This document shows, in pieces, positions 47,574-53,927 of a stretch of DNA of 53,927 nt; within the stretch, counting starts at the first letter, position 1; every line of letters starts with the position of its first letter. Made by a program: the position numbers and the translations under genes. The notes under the pieces were generated by a model that was given only the letters and a program-made list of their open reading frames with translations, made no database searches and was not told where the DNA came from. Origin of the DNA: a virus; IMG/VR virus record IMGVR_UViG_3300032299_000709, positions 1-53,927 of that record. One strand, written 5' to 3'.

Positions 47574-49588
47574 CAGTCAATCTCCTTCATGTAGTACTTG
47601 GTTTCAAAGCCGTCGCCTCGCAACGGCAAGCCGGGCGCCCATGCAATAGCTTCACCCATAATCTCTTCAGCCTCTGTTAACGAGCGGTCCTTCATCTCCA
47701 TGATGATCTCGTCGTGCACCGTGGCCAGCTGCGTGTAGCCTGCATCGTCCAGCGCCAGCATCGACTCGGCCAAACAATCACGGGCCACAGCCTGTGTGAT
47801 GTTCTCCACCAGCTTGCCGCCGTACGTAGACAAGCGCGTCCACTGCTTGGTCTTTTGGTCCTGACCTTCATACGTCAAGGACCCCGCTCTGGCCGCAATG
47901 AACTTGCCGCCGGCACTGGTCTCACGCACAAGGTCTTCGGCCTCAATGCGCGGCTTGACATAGAACAGCTTGCGCTTGCTTGGCAATTGGATCGTCAGGA
48001 ACCCTGACTCATAAGCAAACACCAACGACGCCTTCTTGCCTGCAAGCAAAAGCGTGACAGACTTCTTGCCCAGCACCGCTTCCTTGGCTGAGCGCTCGCA
48101 CGAATACCAAAGCTGAACAATCTCTGGGTTGGCTGCACGCCACGCATCTTTGATAGGCTCAAGCTCATCCTCTGTGAGCCCCATCTCCAGCGCGCCCATG
48201 GTCTTGAGTGCACCGGCTCCGCCTTGGTATCCCAAAGCCAGCTCAGATATCTTGCCCTTCTGGCGATACGGCGATTTCTTCGTGACGCTGCCAACCGGCA
48301 AGTTAAACATTTGCTCAGCCGACGCTTCGTAGATCTTGCCGTGTGTAGCGAACACATCAAGGCGCCACTGGCACCATGCCATCCAAGCAATCACACGGGC
48401 CTCAATGGCGCTAAAGTCAACGATGATGAACCTGCACCCTTCCCGCGCAACGAACGCAGTCCTGATGAGCTGTGACAGCGTGTCAGGCACATTGCCAAAC
48501 AGCATCTCAAGTGTTTCGTAATCGCGGGCCTTCAACAAGTTACGGGCCAAGTCAATGTCACGCAGTTTGTTTTGCGGTAGGTTCTGCACCTGCACCAAAC
48601 GACCAGCCCAACGGCCGGTGCGGTTTGCACCATAGAACTGGGTCAAACCTTTAACTGAGTCGTCTTTGTCGCACATGGCACGGGCCATCGCGTGGTACTT
48701 AGATACGCTTGTCTTGGCCATCTCTTGGCGCAGCTCCAGCACACGGCGCACCGTTGCGCTGTCCGTAGATTCAAGAACCTTTGGCACGCTCTTCTTGGTC
48801 AAGTCAACAATCGTGTCGTCATCCTCTTCGGTCTGCAACCAACTGAGCAATTGATCGCGTGAGTTGGGATTGTCTAAACCTGTGAGAGCAATAGCTTCCT
48901 TGGTCATCCGCTCTTTGAATATGCCGTCGCACTCGATGGCTGCGTTGACTAGCTCGCGGTCAACCATTACGCCTTTGTTCATCATGCGTTGGTCAAGATG
49001 CCACAACTTCCATTCCTGCTCGGGCACCGAAAACTTTGCGATCTTCATCGCAATCTCATCCTCTGAGTCAACGTCACGGGCACAGTACTCTTTGAACAGC
49101 GCCCACTTGTCTGGATCATGGAGAGGTAGGTTGCGCGTGCGGCCGCCGTTCTTCAATGTCGGTTTGCATGGCAGGCAGAAGTAGCGAATCAAAGCCCAGC
49201 CCGATGCCAGCTTTTGCTTGTCGTCTTCAAGGCCTAGCACTTTGCCTACATCACCAAGGCTGCCGGGCAGGCCAAGGTACAGCGCATGCACGCTGGTGCA
49301 ACGCCACTGGGTTACGTCCAGCTGGCGCCCAAAATGTTTGCTCAGGCAAGCGATCTCGAAGGCCGCGTTGTATGCGGTCTTGGTAATCGTAGGGTCGTCC
49401 AATGCTGCAACGATGTGCTCGGGCAACGCCTGCCCTTGGGCCAGATCGATGACGCACGCTTGGCCCGTGCCCCATTTAAATCCAAACAACATCACTTCAA
49501 AGTTGTCCGACTCAACGTACTTATGCACGCCGCACTTTTTCAAGTCGACATCGCTGTATGTCTCAAGGTCAATCCGTAAGGTTGTCAT
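47573..49588 (-). CDS. Family A DNA polymerase with 3'-5' exonuclease, 671 aa
   Basis: Replicative polymerase of the phage DpoI type. Exonuclease: D7/E9 (RIDLETYS), exo II near YNAAFEIAC (73-81), and exo III YCARDVDSE (168-176). Polymerase: motif A IIVDFSAIEARV (388-399), motif B RQKGKISELALGYQGG (442-457) and motif C TVHDEIIME (623-631). All catalytic acids are present. It works with the primase-helicase encoded in the rightward operon and with the DUF2815 protein upstream. Confidence 0.95.
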   Translation of the reverse strand: MTTLRIDLETYSDVDLKKCGVHKYVESDNFEVMLFGFKWGTGQACVIDLAQGQALPEHIVAALDDPTITKTAYNAAFEIACLSKHFGRQLDVTQWRCTSVHALYLGLPGSLGDVGKVLGLEDDKQKLASGWALIRYFCLPCKPTLKNGGRTRNLPLHDPDKWALFKEYCARDVDSEDEIAMKIAKFSVPEQEWKLWHLDQRMMNKGVMVDRELVNAAIECDGIFKERMTKEAIALTGLDNPNSRDQLLSWLQTEEDDDTIVDLTKKSVPKVLESTDSATVRRVLELRQEMAKTSVSKYHAMARAMCDKDDSVKGLTQFYGANRTGRWAGRLVQVQNLPQNKLRDIDLARNLLKARDYETLEMLFGNVPDTLSQLIRTAFVAREGCRFIIVDFSAIEARVIAWMAWCQWRLDVFATHGKIYEASAEQMFNLPVGSVTKKSPYRQKGKISELALGYQGGAGALKTMGALEMGLTEDELEPIKDAWRAANPEIVQLWYSCERSAKEAVLGKKSVTLLLAGKKASLVFAYESGFLTIQLPSKRKLFYVKPRIEAEDLVRETSAGGKFIAARAGSLTYEGQDQKTKQWTRLSTYGGKLVENITQAVARDCLAESMLALDDAGYTQLATVHDEIIMEMKDRSLTEAEEIMGEAIAWAPGLPLRGDGFETKYYMKEID

Positions 49589-49679
49589 CTAGTTGTTCCA
49601 GAAGTAATTGGATCAGGTGCTCGTAGCGGAGCACCAAGATCCAAAGCTCCTCGTTAGTTAGGGGCGTCTGCTGCGTCAT
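49569..49679 (-). CDS. Bridging mini-gene between two replication genes, 36 aa
   Basis: ATG 49679 lies inside the end of the 66-residue gene and the TGA (49569-49571) lies inside the start of the polymerase gene. The product MTQQTPLTNEELWILVLRYE continues as a leucine-rich acidic helix. Overlap on both sides is what one expects of a coupled small gene. The Shine-Dalgarno sequence is weak (AAGG, distant). Function unknown. Confidence 0.5.
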   Translation of the reverse strand: MTQQTPLTNEELWILVLRYEHLIQLLLEQLDDNLTD

Positions 49680-49854
49680 CTGGTTTCGTTACCTTTTGCA
49701 ACTCGTCCATTTGAAACAGTGCTTGGCCGCGAATCTCCATGAAGAGATCCGCCACCTTCTCATGCGGCAGCTTTGCCAGAGCTTCCAACACCAGCTCAAC
49801 GCCGGCGGGAACCATCTTGATTGACAGGACTGGGGGTTTAGTTTGTTCGGTCAT
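49654..49854 (-). CDS. Small helical protein, 66 aa
   Basis: Starts in an ATGA overlap with the DUF2815 gene (49851-49854). A helical core GVELVLEALAKLPHEKVADL precedes an acidic tail. Located between the ssDNA-binding protein and the polymerase; perhaps a replication accessory factor. No family recognised. Confidence 0.65.
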   Translation of the reverse strand: MTEQTKPPVLSIKMVPAGVELVLEALAKLPHEKVADLFMEIRGQALFQMDELQKVTKPDDAADAPN

Positions 49855-50393
49855 GATAGGAAGTCATCCTCAATAGCCGTGAAGTCGTCGGCTGCATTAG
49901 ATGAACCGGCACCGCCCAGTGGCTCACCTTCTGCCAGCTTCTGCACGTTGTTCAAATAGAACTTGATGCCCTTGTTGCCGTCAACGTTGTAAGCCGCAGG
50001 CATGATGGACACACGACCGTAGCAGCCACTGTACAACTCTGACTTGTCGATGATGTCATTCATCTTCGCGTCAACCACGCTGGGCTTGTTGTATGTGTTG
50101 GCATTGACAAAGTAGTGGCCCTTGTACTCAGGGTACTTCTCGGTGTCACGCTCTGTGTCGCCGTCACGCAAAGGAGTCTTGAAGCTGGCCAAGAACTTGG
50201 AACCCCAGATGGCTACTGCCTTCGGGTCGGTCTTGAACTTCTCAACAGAACCGTTGATTTTGGCCAGCGTCTCTTTGTCTTTCTTGTCGACCAAGATCAT
50301 GATCGAGTAAGAATTCTTTTCATCAGGTGTGAAAACGTTCTTGGTGAAAGAGAGGCGAACTTTGCCGGTGATAACTTTGTAGTCGGTAGTCAT
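49851..50393 (-). CDS. DUF2815 single-stranded DNA-binding protein, 180 aa
   Basis: Recognised as the DUF2815 type: KVRLSFTKNVFTPDEKNSYS at the start, SYSIMILVDKKDKE, GHYFVNANTYNKPSVVD and a C-terminal FYLNNVQKLAEGEPLGG. It has the OB-fold character of a phage SSB and ends with a strongly acidic tail DDFTAIEDDFLS, as SSBs do to recruit partners. It lies next to DUF2800 nuclease and polymerase, the standard trio in many phages. Confidence 0.9.
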   Translation of the reverse strand: MTTDYKVITGKVRLSFTKNVFTPDEKNSYSIMILVDKKDKETLAKINGSVEKFKTDPKAVAIWGSKFLASFKTPLRDGDTERDTEKYPEYKGHYFVNANTYNKPSVVDAKMNDIIDKSELYSGCYGRVSIMPAAYNVDGNKGIKFYLNNVQKLAEGEPLGGAGSSNAADDFTAIEDDFLS

Positions 50394-50398
50394 GTTTG

Positions 50399-50416
50399 TC
50401 CTTTAGACTGGTTTAG
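50399..50416 (-). promoter_or_regulatory. Repeated translation leader, diverged copy
   Basis: CTAAACCAGTCTAAAGGA, 16 of 18 identical to the blocks at 6811 and 53658. It forms the end of the DUF2800 gene (last codons and stop) and supplies the ribosome-binding site of the DUF2815 gene. Confidence 0.55.
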
Positions 50417-51575
50417 AAAAATCATCAAGTGCGGTTGCACGAAATGTGATTGCTGGCCTCTTGTCCCCTTCGGGTACCAGCGTTGGTTTGCCTTCGGGCT
50501 TGGTAATTAACTCACCCAGCACGTCAACAAATTTCTTTTTGCCAAGCGCCTTCTCCATGGCAGTGATGCCAAGCAGGCTGCGCTCGTATGCAATTTCGTC
50601 AGGAACCTCGGCGTCGCGCAGTGCTTTGGCCACGGCGTCTTGGTCGCTGTACTTGCGATTGCTCCGGCCCTCGACCAGCTTGTAGCCGGGAACCGTCGTA
50701 CCCTTTTCGGCCTGCTTGAGTGCGTGGGCCTTCAGGTCTGTGAACCAATCGATCACAGCGTCTGCGCTAGGCAGCAACTCGGCAATGCGGTCCAATGTCA
50801 ATGTGTCCACCGCCGGCGGCAAGGAACTGAACTCTTGTCTGGCCACAGCAAGCGCGCCCTCTGCGCGTGCAGGGCAAACGTATCTTGCTTTGCAAAAGCT
50901 GCTTGTGCAATGAGGCCCGGGGACAAACACACCCTCGCCAGCCCAAGCCAACTTGGCTGCCGGCACAACTGCCTCGTCGGCCCACTTGAGCAAGTCAGCT
51001 ATTGAAAGATCTTCGCTGCTGTAGTTGTTAAGGCGTGGCTGCAATACAGTCATGCGCACGTTTTGTATGTCATACAAATCGGACAACTCGTTGTATGCAC
51101 CGAGGCCATACAAACGCATCTGGCTGTTGTTCTTTGCGTCAACGTATATACCCTTGCCGTATTTCAAATCAAGCACCTCAACAAGGTCGTCAGTGATGAT
51201 CACAAAGTCACCTGTGCCAAAACCTTCTGGCACCCAGCGGCTAAAGTCAAGCCTGCGCTCAACATAAAACACTGGGTCCTTGCAACGTTCACGCGCAGCT
51301 TCGATGCGCTTGATGCAGTAGTCCACTGACTCACGCACGTAGTCGCGCAAAGCCGGGCTGTCAAAGTGCAGGAGCTCTGGCGGCAACGCCTCGACGGTAC
51401 GACCAAGGTAGGTCAACAACTCTTGCTCAAACACCGCATGGGCAAACGTACCTTCGCGGGCAAACTCGCTGCCCTCGTCCGGAAACGGCTCCTCCATACG
51501 CGCGCTTGGCGTGCAGGTCATCCACTTCTCACTGCCCGATGCGGACAGTTTGGCGTGTGCTAATTCGATGGTCAT
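50403..51575 (-). CDS. DUF2800 RecB/Cas4-like nuclease, 390 aa
   Basis: PD-(D/E)XK exonuclease. Motif region GTGDFVI (D123) and EVLDLKYGKG (D136, K138), then Q152 in NSQMRLYGLG. Four Cys (21, 223, 228, 234) match the Cas4/AddB-type iron-sulphur cluster arrangement, including CTSSFCKARYVCP. Expected to resect DNA ends for recombination or annealing during replication. Complete; coupled to the gene before it by ATGA and to the SSB-like gene by a 10-base gap. Confidence 0.9.
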   Translation of the reverse strand: MTIELAHAKLSASGSEKWMTCTPSARMEEPFPDEGSEFAREGTFAHAVFEQELLTYLGRTVEALPPELLHFDSPALRDYVRESVDYCIKRIEAARERCKDPVFYVERRLDFSRWVPEGFGTGDFVIITDDLVEVLDLKYGKGIYVDAKNNSQMRLYGLGAYNELSDLYDIQNVRMTVLQPRLNNYSSEDLSIADLLKWADEAVVPAAKLAWAGEGVFVPGPHCTSSFCKARYVCPARAEGALAVARQEFSSLPPAVDTLTLDRIAELLPSADAVIDWFTDLKAHALKQAEKGTTVPGYKLVEGRSNRKYSDQDAVAKALRDAEVPDEIAYERSLLGITAMEKALGKKKFVDVLGELITKPEGKPTLVPEGDKRPAITFRATALDDFSKPV

Positions 51576-51808
51576 AGCTGGGCGCCCGGCAACAAGATGC
51601 GGCTTGGCTCTTTGACCGACTCCTCATCCGGCGTCTGTGCCCACTTGACCGATGCGGCCATGATGTTGGCCATGTTCTGCTGCAAGTACAAGCCGATGAT
51701 TTCAGCTGTGCTGAATATTTCTTTGTCCGCAGTGATCTCAGGCTCAACAGTGCCTTGCAGTTTGACTTCGTCGCCGTCGTCTTCAATGATGAGTGTTACT
51801 TTTGCCAT
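51572..51808 (-). CDS. Small acidic protein, 78 aa
   Basis: ATG 51808 overlaps the preceding stop by one base (TAATG), and its stop overlaps the nuclease start (ATGA). Beta-like start MAKVTLIIEDDGDEVKLQG and a helix FSTAEIIGLYLQQNMANIMA. A likely partner of the nuclease by strict coupling; family unknown. Confidence 0.7.
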   Translation of the reverse strand: MAKVTLIIEDDGDEVKLQGTVEPEITADKEIFSTAEIIGLYLQQNMANIMAASVKWAQTPDEESVKEPSRILLPGAQL

Positions 51809-52446
51809 TACGTTTTCTCCTCTATGTCATAAAACCAATCGTCTCCGGCTGCCCACTTGCGCGTGCCGTCAACAGTCCACAGTCTTTGCGCTGCTTGGAA
51901 ATCCGGAAACTTCGTCTCAGCAGGAATCAATGACTGGTCGTACCACAGGCAACGGTTGTTTGGCTGTGCAGCAAACTGGCCGTTGTCTAGTTGGATAAAG
52001 TTAAAGCTCTTGTGCTCTTCAGCAGTCTCGGTGAAACCGGTGTCAAGTGACATCTCGTCAGCGCAGAAGTCGACAGTAAACATGTATCGACCGAAATGCC
52101 AATGCTTGTCTTTGCCCAAGAACTTTACGCCCAAGTTACGCAGTCCAATCTTCTCGACGATTGTGAAGCGGTAACCCATGCAGTCCCACAGTTGCAAAGC
52201 ATCGATGGGCAAGGTGGGCAGCGTCGATGTCTCGTCGTGCCAGACATACGCATGTATCGGGAGCTTGTCGTACAGCGCGCCGTACGCAGGCAACAAAGAC
52301 TCGATGCGAAACACTTGGCCACGCAAGGCTTTCAAGCTGACCCAAACGGCCGGCTCTAATTCACCGTGACCTTTGTGGTCGTTGTACAAAAACTCGCGCT
52401 TTACAAAGCATTTAATCGGTGGCAGTGATGCAATTATGTAGCTCAT
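51808..52446 (-). CDS. Conserved hypothetical protein, 212 aa
   Basis: ATG 52446 follows AAAGGAAGAAG; a longer frame upstream overlaps the zinc-ribbon gene. Mixed alpha/beta, rich in aromatic residues (CFVKREFLYNDHKGHGELEP, GKDKHWHFGRYMFTVDF). I have the impression of a phage-specific conserved protein in DUF2800 operons, but no catalytic motif is visible. Function unknown. Confidence 0.7.
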   Translation of the reverse strand: MSYIIASLPPIKCFVKREFLYNDHKGHGELEPAVWVSLKALRGQVFRIESLLPAYGALYDKLPIHAYVWHDETSTLPTLPIDALQLWDCMGYRFTIVEKIGLRNLGVKFLGKDKHWHFGRYMFTVDFCADEMSLDTGFTETAEEHKSFNFIQLDNGQFAAQPNNRCLWYDQSLIPAETKFPDFQAAQRLWTVDGTRKWAAGDDWFYDIEEKT

Positions 52447-52591
52447 CTTCTTCCTTTGTTTTGGGCGATGTGACTCGCTCCTCGGTTTTAAATACGTGTT
52501 CGTTTGCACACTTGCGGCGGCGTACGGTGACGTCTTTTCTATTCCGCGTGTCAAGCACGCTGGTCCAAGCATTGCAAATAGGGCACTTCAA
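52412..52591 (-). CDS. NrdR-like zinc-ribbon protein, 59 aa, TTG start
   Basis: TTG 52591 overlaps the preceding stop (TTGA, 52588-52591), with GAGGAG eight bases upstream. Sequence begins (M)KCPICNAWTSVLDTRNRKD and goes on VRRRKCANEHVFKTEE: a CxxC ... CxxxH/zinc ribbon with the arginine-rich loop of NrdR repressors but without the ATP-cone. Probably a small DNA-binding regulator. Its end overlaps the 212-residue gene by 35 bases. Confidence 0.75.
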   Translation of the reverse strand: MKCPICNAWTSVLDTRNRKDVTVRRRKCANEHVFKTEERVTSPKTKEEDELHNCITATD

Positions 52592-52794
52592 AAACTACTC
52601 TCCTCATCTTTTCTAATCTTTACTATTGCATCTTGAAAACGATATTCACAACTGTGTTGGTCGGCAGCATGTTCGGTTAAGAACACCAGCCTACAGTCTG
52701 TGCAATACCACGCCGACCCTTGAGCAACAATCGTTGACTTGTTTTGATGGATCCCTTTGGTTCTTCCAAAGAAAGTTCTTATGCGTTTAAGCAT
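52588..52794 (-). CDS. C2H2-like zinc-finger protein, 68 aa
   Basis: N-terminus basic (MLKRIRTFFGRTKGIHQNKS), then WYCTDCRLVFLTEHAADQHS, a Cys-x2-Cys and His pair of C2H2-like spacing, and a basic tail. ATG 52794 overlaps the end of the preceding gene. The middle of three adjacent small zinc-binding proteins. Possibly a nucleic-acid-binding modulator. Confidence 0.65.
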   Translation of the reverse strand: MLKRIRTFFGRTKGIHQNKSTIVAQGSAWYCTDCRLVFLTEHAADQHSCEYRFQDAIVKIRKDEESSF

Positions 52795-52987
52795 TGTGTT
52801 TCCTCCAACGTCTGCACAACTCTTTTGCTTCCTTGCTCTTTGGCTTTCGGTCGCACATGCCGCTAATGGATTTTTCTTTTGCTTGCGCTTGCAGTTGTGC
52901 CGGTGTCAGCGGCAGTGGCGTGTCAGGAAAGAGGCCGTTAAAACCCACCGTGCCCAACACTGCGCTGAGAATGATTTTGTCAATCAT
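52787..52987 (-). CDS. Small protein with hydrophobic N-terminus, 66 aa
   Basis: ATG 52987 with GGAGAAGAGCGC upstream, in an ATGA overlap with the preceding gene (52984-52987). Starts MIDKIILSAVLGTVGFNGLF, perhaps a signal or membrane anchor, followed by a basic, Lys/Arg-rich half (CDRKPKSKEAKELCRRWRKH). Function unknown. Confidence 0.65.
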   Translation of the reverse strand: MIDKIILSAVLGTVGFNGLFPDTPLPLTPAQLQAQAKEKSISGMCDRKPKSKEAKELCRRWRKHNA

Positions 52988-53289
52988 GCGCTCTTCTCCA
53001 TCGGAGGCGTGCAAGTGTGAATGCCTTTCGTGCGCTTGCCGCAACGTGCGCAAAAGTTTCGCTCCATGCGCTCAGGATTGTTTTCCTCCGCGTGTTGCGC
53101 AAGCCGCTTCTCCAACCGGGCAATGCGCTCGTCGTTGTACTGGATGGCAGCGTGCGCAAATTCAGCCGCGGTCTCAGCCTCCAACTTGCGCAGGTATGCC
53201 TGTTGTAGCTCTACTTGAATCACCTCTGCGATAGTCTTTGACCTAAGAATATCTTTGATGTATTTGATTGTGGTTTCTCGAAAGCCCAT
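52984..53289 (-). CDS. Coiled-coil protein with C-terminal zinc ribbon, 101 aa
   Basis: Helical first 75 residues (VELQQAYLRKLEAETAAEF, then ERIARLEKRLAQHAEENN) and a terminal CARCGKRTKGIHTC zinc ribbon. I recognise this combination from other phage early operons. The coiled coil suggests dimers; the ribbon may bind nucleic acid. It follows the 116-residue gene with an 11-base gap. Confidence 0.75.
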   Translation of the reverse strand: MGFRETTIKYIKDILRSKTIAEVIQVELQQAYLRKLEAETAAEFAHAAIQYNDERIARLEKRLAQHAEENNPERMERNFCARCGKRTKGIHTCTPPMEKSA

Positions 53290-53300
53290 AACCCCTCCGC

Positions 53301-53651
53301 TTAAGACTTGTCTATGTTGGCCAGCAACTCAGAGTAACGCTCGGGCGGCACAGCGCTCAGGTTAGCGCAGCCGACAGTCTCGAACAAGTCCTTGAGTGAC
53401 TTGCCCTTTTCTTTGTAGTCCACCAGCTTGGCGCGCACTTCCTCAAGCGTAATGGCCGAGGCAGCAGCGGGCGCTTCTGGCTCAACAACGGGGGCTGGCG
53501 CAGCTTTGGCTGCCTTGGGTTTCTTTGCTGGGGCTTCTTCTTTAATCGCTGGCTCATCGACCGCTGGCTCATTTTCTAAGAGCTTAGTCATAGCCCAAGC
53601 CAAGATCTTAACTTGGTCTGCGTTCTGGGGGTTGAATGTGATAGTAATCAT
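53301..53651 (-). CDS. First gene of the polymerase operon, 116 aa, linker plus small C-terminal domain
   Basis: ATG 53651 (MITITFNPQNADQVKILAWA) after the repeated leader with AAAGGA. Short N-terminal helix, an Ala/Pro/Lys/Glu-rich linker (about 35-70), and a C-terminal segment EEVRAKLVDYKEKGKSLKDL...SAVPPERYSELLA that is common in phage proteins and rII/recombination accessory regions. Precise role unknown. Confidence 0.75.
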   Translation of the reverse strand: MITITFNPQNADQVKILAWAMTKLLENEPAVDEPAIKEEAPAKKPKAAKAAPAPVVEPEAPAAASAITLEEVRAKLVDYKEKGKSLKDLFETVGCANLSAVPPERYSELLANIDKS

Positions 53652-53657
53652 GCTTAG

Positions 53658-53675
53658 TCCTTTAGGTTGGTTTAG
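53658..53675 (-). promoter_or_regulatory. Repeated translation leader, copy identical to 6811-6828
   Basis: CTAAACCAACCTAAAGGA directly after the predicted transcription start of the leftward operon, ending in the ribosome-binding site of the 116-residue gene. Confidence 0.6.
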
Positions 53676-53682
53676 GGCAATC

Positions 53683-53712
53683 ATGATAGCACCGCTTTCA
53701 TTTTATTTGCAA
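53683..53712 (-). promoter_or_regulatory. Leftward promoter of the polymerase operon
   Basis: On the minus strand, -35 TTGCAA (53712-53707), an 18-base spacer and -10 TATCAT (53688-53683). It has the same -10 and spacer length as the divergent rightward promoter, so both may be recognised or regulated together. Confidence 0.6.
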
Positions 53713-53735
53713 TGCACCCGCTAAAAATAAATCTG

Positions 53736-53765
53736 TTGCATGTTACATGTAAACAACGCTATCAT
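53736..53765 (+). promoter_or_regulatory. Rightward promoter of the YdaS gene with internal operator-like palindrome
   Basis: -35 TTGCAT (53736-53741), an 18-base spacer and -10 TATCAT (53760-53765). The spacer contains the imperfect palindrome GTTACATGTAAAC (53742-53754), a likely binding site for the Cro-like product itself. The ATG at 53774 is so close that the message would have almost no leader. Confidence 0.55.
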
Positions 53766-53773
53766 GGCAGCCC

Positions 53774-53927
53774 ATGACCACAAGTGAAATCATCAGCCGC
53801 TTCGGCGGCCCTGTCAACCTAGCTCACTACCTTGGCATTCGCTCTCAAGCTGTGTCATTGTGGGGCAGCAAAAATCGCATACCCATGGCACGCGTGCCTG
53901 AATTGGTACGTATCTCACGTCTACTGC
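53774..53927 (+). CDS. YdaS/Cro-like regulator, N-terminal part (runs off the window)
   Basis: 51 codons, MTTSEIISRFGGPVNLAHYL then GIRSQAVSLWGSKNRIPMAR: a compact helix-turn-helix of the YdaS/Cro type (GGPVNLAHYLGI as helices 1-2, SQAVSLWG as recognition helix, IPMARVPEL as the usual follow-on). No clear Shine-Dalgarno sequence, so possibly leaderless. The missing tail fits the RPDIDW fragment at position 1. It likely switches between the two operons that diverge here. Confidence 0.85.
   Translation, partial: MTTSEIISRFGGPVNLAHYLGIRSQAVSLWGSKNRIPMARVPELVRISRLL

Noticed and set aside
1-53927. tRNA, rRNA, integrase, transposase or insertion sequence
   Set aside because: I looked for CCA-ending cloverleafs, integrase R-H-R-Y motifs and terminal inverted repeats with transposase genes and found none; subtle tRNA-like elements could be missed by eye.
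53900-53927. Perfect direct joining of the window ends
   Set aside because: The last base plus the first five read CAG ACC TGA, ending the regulator prematurely and losing the RPDIDW tail; no terminal overlap between the ends is visible. A small gap is more likely.

Overview
The window reads as an almost complete genome of a tailed double-stranded DNA phage of podovirus build that infects a Gram-negative host. The evidence for the host type is an embedded Rz/Rz1 spanin pair. The evidence for the phage type is a large terminase, a P22-like portal, a scaffold, an N4-gp56-type capsid, a head adaptor, very large ejected (polyvalent) proteins, and no tail-tube or tape-measure set. A freshwater betaproteobacterial host is a guess from gene style only. 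I see no integrase, no clear CI-type repressor, no tRNA, no rRNA, no CRISPR array and no phage RNA polymerase. The two window ends appear to be the two halves of one YdaS/Cro-like regulator gene, so the molecule is probably circular or circularly permuted and cut inside that gene.

Layout. (1) 1-5030, rightward: the tail of the YdaS gene, two small genes, a primase/VapE-type helicase, an AT-rich gap with iteron-like repeats (candidate origin), a VRR-NUC nuclease, a SNF2-type helicase and a zinc-finger protein that might be Q-like. (2) 7071-5011, leftward: a five-gene operon with a DUF932 protein, including a 26-residue membrane peptide; its spacers carry a duplicated two-hairpin element. (3) 7072-7519: a divergent control region with a leftward promoter, an inverted operator-like pair and the first of three similar rightward promoter-leader units. 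(4) 7520-31805, rightward late genes: packaging, portal, scaffold, capsid, neck, tail fibres, twin glycine-rich adhesin-like proteins, holin-like proteins, spanins and a metallophosphoesterase. (5) 31850-32134: a lone leftward acidic gene. (6) 32240-47377, rightward: an M15 endolysin and the virion/ejection proteins, including 1964- and 1296-residue polyvalent proteins and a ferritin-like protein. (7) 53651-47322, leftward: the second replication/recombination operon, with family A DNA polymerase, DUF2815 ssDNA-binding protein, DUF2800 RecB-like nuclease and a run of small zinc-binding proteins. (8) 53652-53927: divergent promoters and the start of the YdaS gene.

The genes fit a lytic programme. 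YdaS-type control sits upstream of the rightward replication genes, the leftward operons supply the rest of replication and host interaction, and late genes are read from three dispersed sigma70-like promoters (near 7402, 15378 and 32736). Each of these promoters is followed at once by a G+C-rich hairpin containing GTGCGCCC and then by a terminator-like hairpin. This repeated leader, possibly an antitermination or attenuation device, is the most unusual regulatory feature of the window. The other striking features are small genes overprinted in the +1 frame inside the 1964-residue ORF, and an ASCH-like domain inserted in frame between 14-bp repeats in the 1296-residue protein. All family assignments are from motif recognition by eye, without database searches.
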